A DNA stretch of 11,531 bases, from NCBI GenBank assembly GCA_905233795.1, contig CAJOFP010000094.1, positions 1 through 11,531 of the forward strand, read 5' to 3'. This document shows, one piece after another, positions 6,524 to 11,531 of the stretch (its first letter is position 1; every line of letters begins with the position of its first letter). Source of the DNA: an uncultured Oscillibacter sp. (GTDB taxonomy: Bacteria > Bacillota > Clostridia > Oscillospirales > Oscillospiraceae). The position numbers were made by a program, and so were the translations under genes. Below the pieces are notes generated by a model, which was not told the DNA's origin, did no database searches, and saw only the letters and a list, made by a program, of their open reading frames with translations.

Positions 6524-7699
6524 ATGATGAATCTGGGGAAAAAACGGCTTGGGGCATGGCTTTGCGGCCTGCTGATCGTAAGCATTCTGACGGCGTGCGG
6601 CGCGGATGTCAATCAAACGCCGCCGGAAAACGAAATTGCGGGTGAAATCGAAAACGCCGTCGCGGATGAAATCACGGGCGAAAGCGCGGATAAAAATAAT
6701 ATTTTAACGCTCTGGACGGATGACGCGGAAGCCAAAAACGAACTGATCGCGTATATGGACGCCGTCACGGATGAAAACGGCGCGGATTATATTCCGACGG
6801 AAAACCGTATCGCCGTATTTGATCTGGACGGAACGCTGTTTTGCGAGACGGACCCCAATTATTTTGATTATTGTTTATTAAAATATCGCGTGTTGGATGA
6901 CCCGGATTATTGGGACGCGGCGTCGGATTTTGAAAAAGAAGTCGCCCTGAAAATTCAGGAACAGAACGAGACAGGCGCGTCTTTCGCTGAATTGCCGGTC
7001 GAACACGGACAGGCGGTCGCGTCCGCTTTCGCCGGAATGACGATAGAGGAATTTAATCATTATATTCAGGAATTTAAAAAACAGCCTATGCCAAGTTATG
7101 ACGGCATGACACGCGGGGAAGGTTTTTATCGTCCCATGCTGGAAGTTGTGGATTATTTAAAAGCCAATAATTTTACAGTTTATATCGTCAGCGGCACGGA
7201 TCGTTTTATCGTGCGCGGCATCGTGGACGATTCTTTATTGAATCTGCCCCCCAGACAGATTATCGGGTCTGATGAAACGCTTGTCGCGTCGAATCAGGGC
7301 GAAACGGACGGTCTTGACTACACGTTTCATTCTGACGACGTTGTGACGCTTGGCGGCGAATTTGTGATTAAAAATCTAAAAATGAATAAAGTGACGGTAA
7401 TCGCGCAGGAAATCGGCGTACAGCCTGTACTCTCTTTCGGCAACAGTACCGGCGACGCGAGTATGGCGGAATATGTCACCAGCGACAATCCGTATAAGAG
7501 TTTGGCATTCATGCTCTGTTGTGACGATATAGACCGGGAGAACGGCGACGAGGAAAAAGCCGATAAAATGTATGATTTGTGCGAGCAATACGATTGGATT
7601 CCGATTTCAATGAAAAACGACTGGACGACGATTTATGGCGACGGCGTAACTTATCAGGGAAACGCGGTTGAAGAAACCGTGGAAGAAACCGCCGCGTAA
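6524..7699 (+). CDS. Lipoprotein HAD-superfamily phosphatase
   Basis: This 391-residue protein begins with a lipoprotein signal peptide ending in LTAC (C25) and an acidic linker to about residue 90. The HAD fold carries all four motifs. Motif I is VFDLDGTLF (nucleophile D100, acid D102), motif II is IVSGTD 221-226, motif III is a lysine in VIKNLKMNK (283-289) and motif IV is GNSTGD 306-311. A helical cap lies between motifs I and II. This arrangement resembles phosphoserine phosphatase-like HAD enzymes, but the lipid anchor puts it outside the membrane, so a general phosphomonoesterase role is likely. The substrate cannot be told. Tandem ATGs at 6524 and 6527 follow GGGGG at 6515-6519, and the second is better spaced. 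The short tail AVEETVEETAA is acidic. It is the first gene of an apparent two-gene operon. Confidence 0.88.
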   Translation: MMNLGKKRLGAWLCGLLIVSILTACGADVNQTPPENEIAGEIENAVADEITGESADKNNILTLWTDDAEAKNELIAYMDAVTDENGADYIPTENRIAVFDLDGTLFCETDPNYFDYCLLKYRVLDDPDYWDAASDFEKEVALKIQEQNETGASFAELPVEHGQAVASAFAGMTIEEFNHYIQEFKKQPMPSYDGMTRGEGFYRPMLEVVDYLKANNFTVYIVSGTDRFIVRGIVDDSLLNLPPRQIIGSDETLVASNQGETDGLDYTFHSDDVVTLGGEFVIKNLKMNKVTVIAQEIGVQPVLSFGNSTGDASMAEYVTSDNPYKSLAFMLCCDDIDRENGDEEKADKMYDLCEQYDWIPISMKNDWTTIYGDGVTYQGNAVEETVEETAA

Positions 7700-7714
7700 A
7701 AGGAGGCGAAAAAT

Positions 7715-8689
7715 TTGGATATTCAATATTTGCTGTTTTTGCAGGATTTGCGGAATAACATTCATGACGCGTGGACGCCGTTCATGGAATGGGTGTCCAT
7801 GTTCGCAGTCACTTATTTGATTTTCATTCCCGTGTTTTATTACTGGAACCGGGATAAGAAAAGCGGCCTCTATACGCTGGTATCGTATTATTTCTGCATG
7901 GTATTCACGCCGCTGATTAAACTGACGGCCTGCGTATACCGGCCTTGGATACGCGACAGCCATATTTTGCCCGCCGGCGATTCCATCACAACCGCCACCG
8001 GCTATTCTTTCCCCAGCGGTCATACGACAACCGCCGCGCCTCTCGCCGGCGGTATGGCAATTAATACATGGAAAAATAAAAACACGCGCTGGATTTCGAT
8101 TATTTTTATTATATTTATTTTATTAACCGGCTTTTCCAGAAATTATCTGGGCGTCCACACGCCGCAGGATGTTCTGACGGCGTTGTTTGTATCTCTGCTC
8201 AGCCTGTTTTTAACGGCGAAATTGTTTGAATATCTGGATAAAAACCCGGAAAAAGAGGATTTATTATTACTTGGCGGGTTTATTTTCTGCTGGGCCGCGA
8301 TTGCATATATCACTTTCAAGCCCTATCCGATGGATTTAAACGCGGAAGGCAATTTAATAGTAGACCCCCAAAAAATGATGAATGACGGCTACGGCGATTT
8401 AGGTAAAATGATCGGCTTTATCATCGCCCGTTATATCGAGAAAAAATGGATTCGTTTCCGGCCTCCGGAAAACGGCTGGAAAAGCGTCGTGATTTGCGTT
8501 ATTGGCTTGATACCCATGATTTTATTAAAAAATTATTTCAATCCGCTGATGATCGCTTGGTTTGGCTCCCACTGGGGAAAACTTTTCTTTTCCGTGATTT
8601 ATACTTGCTATTATATCGCGCTGTTCCCGTTTGTTTTGAAAATTTACGGCGAATACGCCGCGAATAAAGCCATAAATAAAGCCGTATAA
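7715..8689 (+). CDS. PAP2-family integral membrane phosphatase
   Basis: This 324-residue multi-pass membrane protein carries the full PAP2 signature. Motif 1 is K69-x6-R76-P77, motif 2 is PSGH 100-103 and motif 3 is SR 141-142 with H148 and D152. H103 and H148 are the expected catalytic histidines. Further hydrophobic segments follow at about 183-200, 257-275 and 288-308. Family members dephosphorylate lipid phosphates such as undecaprenyl or phosphatidylglycerol phosphates, and some use soluble substrates. The start is TTG at 7715, chosen because AGGAGG (7701-7706) lies eight bases ahead. The gene follows the HAD gene stop by 15 bases, so the two are probably co-transcribed. Length and motifs are complete. 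Confidence 0.92.
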   Translation: MDIQYLLFLQDLRNNIHDAWTPFMEWVSMFAVTYLIFIPVFYYWNRDKKSGLYTLVSYYFCMVFTPLIKLTACVYRPWIRDSHILPAGDSITTATGYSFPSGHTTTAAPLAGGMAINTWKNKNTRWISIIFIIFILLTGFSRNYLGVHTPQDVLTALFVSLLSLFLTAKLFEYLDKNPEKEDLLLLGGFIFCWAAIAYITFKPYPMDLNAEGNLIVDPQKMMNDGYGDLGKMIGFIIARYIEKKWIRFRPPENGWKSVVICVIGLIPMILLKNYFNPLMIAWFGSHWGKLFFSVIYTCYYIALFPFVLKIYGEYAANKAINKAV

Positions 8690-8707
8690 GAAAATTTCCG
8701 GTTTCGT

Positions 8708-8753
8708 CCCCTGTCCCCTCCCCGTATGAATATTTTAAGAGAGGGAACAGGGG
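8708..8753. terminator. Imperfect GC-rich hairpin after the PAP2 gene, possible terminator
   Basis: CCCCTGTCCCCTC (8708-8720) pairs with GAGGGAACAGGGG (8741-8753) at 12 of 13 positions, with a 20-base loop. It lies 19 bases past the PAP2 stop, where a terminator is expected. No T-run follows, only alternating A/T, so Rho-independent termination is uncertain. Confidence 0.35.
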
Positions 8754-8794
8754 ATATATATAATACGCGAATCAAAAGCTGAAATTTCCGCCGC

Positions 8795-8842
8795 GCTTTG
8801 GAGAAATATATAAAAATATATATAAATTCCGTCTCCAAAAGC
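8795..8842. repeat. Long nested hairpin upstream of the large ORF
   Basis: GCTTTGGAGA (8795-8804) pairs with TCTCCAAAAGC (8832-8842) with one bulged A. Inside, a 7-bp A/T stem (8806-8812 with 8817-8823) closes a four-base loop. It lies about 50 bases ahead of the ATG at 8891. It may be a leader structure of that gene or the end of the previous transcript. Confidence 0.35.
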
Positions 8843-8890
8843 CGCTTCTCGTCGTATATAAAATATAATGTGAATATTATAAATATTTAT

Positions 8891-11531
8891 ATGCGTATCC
8901 AAACCCAAAAACAAAAAAACAAGAAAAATATGGACAATCCCAAACCGTTTATCCCTTTCAAAGAAGGAAAGAGTAAGACGGGTAATTATTATGTCTATAC
9001 GCCGATTTTGAAAAACCTGACGCCGGATATTATCAATTCCGGCAATATGAAAATGCTGGATAAGTTCTATGAAGCCAATAAAGAAAAGCTGAAGAAAAAC
9101 CCGGTTGAATTGGCCTATCTTCAGGCGCGCCGGAAGAGCGCGCATGAGATTGAGCGTCTGCGTAAAAAAGCGATGATCAATCTCGCGCTGAACAAAGAGC
9201 CGCCGCCCAGTTTACAGACCAGCGCGAACGGCTGTTGGTCCTGCGCCTATTCGCTGTTGTTGAAAAGCCGGGGCGTGGATTTGTCACAGGAAAAAATCCG
9301 GGCGTGGCGGCCTGATTATCCGGAGAATACCAAGCCGGAGGATAAAGCCAGTCCCGAACGCCAGCGTATTATGAATATGGACACGGGGGCGGATGTCTAT
9401 GAAAATTCGGATTTGATAAATAAAGTCCTCCCCAATTCCAGCATGAAACAAATCAAACTTGAGCCTTTCCCGGACGGGGCGATAGAGTCCGGCGGCGAGC
9501 TTTTAAACGAACAAGAAGAACAAGTCGTGAAAACGGAATATCTAAAAAAAGTCAAACGGATTTTGAAAGATGTCATTACGGACGCGCTCACGAAAGACCG
9601 TTCTCCGGTGGCGATCAGCTGGGATGGGCATTACAGAACCGTTACGGGAATCAATCCGAAAACCGGGAAAATCCGTTTTGAGGATTCTATGGCGTTCGGA
9701 GGCAAGATAACGGATACGATGACGCTGGACGAACTTGTCACAGAAGGCATGATGAGGCATCCGCGTTTTAAAAATCCGAACGATATAGCTGATCCCTCAG
9801 GTCTCCAGCTCGCGTGGATCAGCGATTTAAAGCCGCCGGAATATCAGAAGCGGAAAGAAGAGGCGTCTAAAACGCGATTTTATTCGCCGAAGCCGAATCT
9901 GGTCAAACTGGATGAGAACGGCGGCGTCACTCTGACGGGAGACGAAACGATCAATACTTGGGGACTTCCTAAAGACGGCATCATCGCGGGTCGCGGCCTG
10001 AGCAAACTCACGATGTTAAATACGGACAATTTAGAGAAGAAACTGGGCAAGCCTGTCAAAAGTTTTGGATACCCAAAGGACATCTTGATGGGACAGGAAG
10101 ATCAATATTTTCCGAAAAAGATTATTTATAAAGGCGATCCGCAGCCGTTGAAAGATTTGCGCGATGAGTTCAAACCGCTGGGAGAGAAAAATATACTCAC
10201 GGATTTGGTCGCGGATATTACGGCGCCGACAGGTAAAATGTCCGAACGGGAGCAAAAGATTTATAATCAAGGCATAGAGAAATTTAAAAACGCCCTGATG
10301 AATCTGCATAATTTTTCACTTTCGGATGATCGAGCCATTGAGACGGAAAGAGACAAGCTGCCCGATCCGGGACAGGCCATTGAGGATATATCAAACCTGT
10401 CCGAATTTTTGAACGCGCCTCTGGGAGGGCGCGAGGAATCCGGAAAGACCAATCTGGACGTTATTTTTGAGAATAAAAGTCCGGAGGAGCTGAAAGCGTT
10501 CAAAGAGCGGCTGTCGATGTTGGATAAGTCGCTGGGGCTGTGGCTGGAGCCGTCTATTCATAAGATTACGGCGCTGGAAACGCTCAATCAAATACCTGAG
10601 AAGTTTAAAAACCGCTGGGACAAGGCGCGGGACGCTAAGACGCCGGAAGATCGGGTCAAATATCTTTCTCAGATCGTCGCGCTGAACGGATTTTATAATC
10701 AGGCGAAAGAGGCGGCTGAAAAAGGCGAAGAGCCGCCCGCGTTGGATATGATCCAGAAAGGCAATCAAATTGCGGACACGCCGGCTTTCAAACGGCTGAT
10801 GAAAAACGGAAATGATTTGATTCTGGCGCAAAAACGTGACAACAATCTGCTGATGAACAGATTGACGACGGAAAACCGGCTTGAAAATTATTATCAGTCC
10901 ATGTCGAAAAATCACGCCGGATACGCCATACAAACGGCGGATAATCTTTACTCGTCTTTGATTAATACGTCCCGGATGTTCAGCAAAGACAGCGAGAAAT
11001 TTAATAATATGACGGCGGCATTGGTGGATTATACGGACAAACCGTCCGTCGAAACTTTGCGGGAAGCCATGGACAAGACACTTGAGTATATGAGCGGTAA
11101 GGAGAAGCCGCGCAAAACGCCCACAGGCGAGCGGCGCTGGAACGCCTGTATGAAATTTTTATCCGGCATGATGCCGCGCAAGGACTTTGAGGCGTATTGC
11201 GAGAATATCAACCGGGTTCGCGGCGTGGAAAACAAGCCGAAGAGCCGCAACCGCATAGGCATTGAGGATTTTATGCCGTGGGAGACTGTGGGAGACGTAT
11301 TAAATGACGCCCAAGATCGGATTCGCAAAGGGACGGCGACTGACCGCGATTACGCCCATGTGATCGCCCTGCATGAATTGAATGATGATATTGATCTGTA
11401 TTATGAACCGCTTGATTTTATGTCGGCTCCGGTACTCAATGAAAATGGCGACATAACCGCGCTGCGCCGGAAAACGGATGAAATCATGGCGAGAAAAGAA
11501 TTTAAAAACATGATGGAAAACACGCCGCGAG
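8891..11531 (+). CDS. Large papain-like cysteine protease domain protein, partial (runs off window end)
   Basis: An uninterrupted frame of 880 codons runs to the window end with no stop. The N-terminus is basic with no signal peptide or membrane segment. Residues about 105-270 look like a clan CA protease: Q109 six residues before C115-W116 (the spacing of papain Gln19/Cys25), GHYRTVTGI with H247, and IRFEDSMAF with D265. The core resembles bacterial C39/C70-like papain folds. The remaining 600 residues are charged and mostly helical, including a segment at about 690-760 with a KTPTGERRW motif. I do not recognise a named family for the whole protein. It could be an effector- or toxin-like protein with a protease head, but this is inference. 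The start is uncertain: ATG 8891 and ATG 8930 both lack a Shine-Dalgarno, unlike every other gene here. Upstream in-frame GTG 8870 and TTG 8798 also exist. Confidence 0.8.
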   Translation, partial: MRIQTQKQKNKKNMDNPKPFIPFKEGKSKTGNYYVYTPILKNLTPDIINSGNMKMLDKFYEANKEKLKKNPVELAYLQARRKSAHEIERLRKKAMINLALNKEPPPSLQTSANGCWSCAYSLLLKSRGVDLSQEKIRAWRPDYPENTKPEDKASPERQRIMNMDTGADVYENSDLINKVLPNSSMKQIKLEPFPDGAIESGGELLNEQEEQVVKTEYLKKVKRILKDVITDALTKDRSPVAISWDGHYRTVTGINPKTGKIRFEDSMAFGGKITDTMTLDELVTEGMMRHPRFKNPNDIADPSGLQLAWISDLKPPEYQKRKEEASKTRFYSPKPNLVKLDENGGVTLTGDETINTWGLPKDGIIAGRGLSKLTMLNTDNLEKKLGKPVKSFGYPKDILMGQEDQYFPKKIIYKGDPQPLKDLRDEFKPLGEKNILTDLVADITAPTGKMSEREQKIYNQGIEKFKNALMNLHNFSLSDDRAIETERDKLPDPGQAIEDISNLSEFLNAPLGGREESGKTNLDVIFENKSPEELKAFKERLSMLDKSLGLWLEPSIHKITALETLNQIPEKFKNRWDKARDAKTPEDRVKYLSQIVALNGFYNQAKEAAEKGEEPPALDMIQKGNQIADTPAFKRLMKNGNDLILAQKRDNNLLMNRLTTENRLENYYQSMSKNHAGYAIQTADNLYSSLINTSRMFSKDSEKFNNMTAALVDYTDKPSVETLREAMDKTLEYMSGKEKPRKTPTGERRWNACMKFLSGMMPRKDFEAYCENINRVRGVENKPKSRNRIGIEDFMPWETVGDVLNDAQDRIRKGTATDRDYAHVIALHELNDDIDLYYEPLDFMSAPVLNENGDITALRRKTDEIMARKEFKNMMENTPR

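Noticed and set aside
8735..11328. Several minus-strand open frames opposite the large protein
   Set aside because: The plus strand is open throughout this stretch and carries the protease signature; the minus frames are composition shadows.

Overview
The window looks like chromosomal DNA of a low-to-mid-GC Gram-positive anaerobe, probably a gut clostridial Firmicute. The genes rich in GCG/GAC codons are set in very A/T-rich spacers. Most ribosome binding sites are AAGGAGG-like, TTG and GTG starts occur, and two exported proteins carry lipobox cysteines. The taxonomy is inferred from style only; no rRNA or marker gene is present.

Positions 1-3328 (minus strand) hold a secreted multidomain surface protein. 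It has a signal peptide, a complete 5'-nucleotidase module, a repetitive beta-strand region and then a second 5'-nucleotidase domain that leaves the window at position 1. The reading frame breaks between 444 and 422, so the protein appears as a 968-residue ORF plus an out-of-frame continuation. Positions 3456-3496 are a perfect 18-bp hairpin terminator. Positions 3525-4196 (minus) encode a Pr6Pr-like multi-pass membrane protein. Positions 4209-4558 are a divergent regulatory spacer.

On the plus strand, 4559-6340 is a lipoprotein 5'-nucleotidase and 6524-7699 is a lipoprotein HAD-fold phosphatase. The HAD gene is followed 15 nt later by a PAP2 membrane phosphatase (7715-8689), which is probably co-transcribed. 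The two lipoprotein genes share a 16-nt GC-rich leader element. The lipoprotein nucleotidase and the truncated nucleotidase domain at the window start share a ~95% identical stretch in inverted orientation. Together these genes look like a cell-surface phosphate/nucleotide scavenging cluster: nucleotidases release nucleosides and phosphate, and the HAD and PAP2 enzymes act on other phosphoesters. Direct-repeat arrays resembling Pho boxes lie upstream of both nucleotidase genes. Phosphate-starvation control is therefore plausible but unproven.

From 8891 to the end runs one uninterrupted frame of at least 880 codons with no stop inside the window. It encodes a large protein with no signal peptide, an N-terminal papain-like cysteine protease signature and a long, mostly helical remainder. 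It is the least familiar part of the window. No tRNA, rRNA, CRISPR array or insertion sequence was seen.
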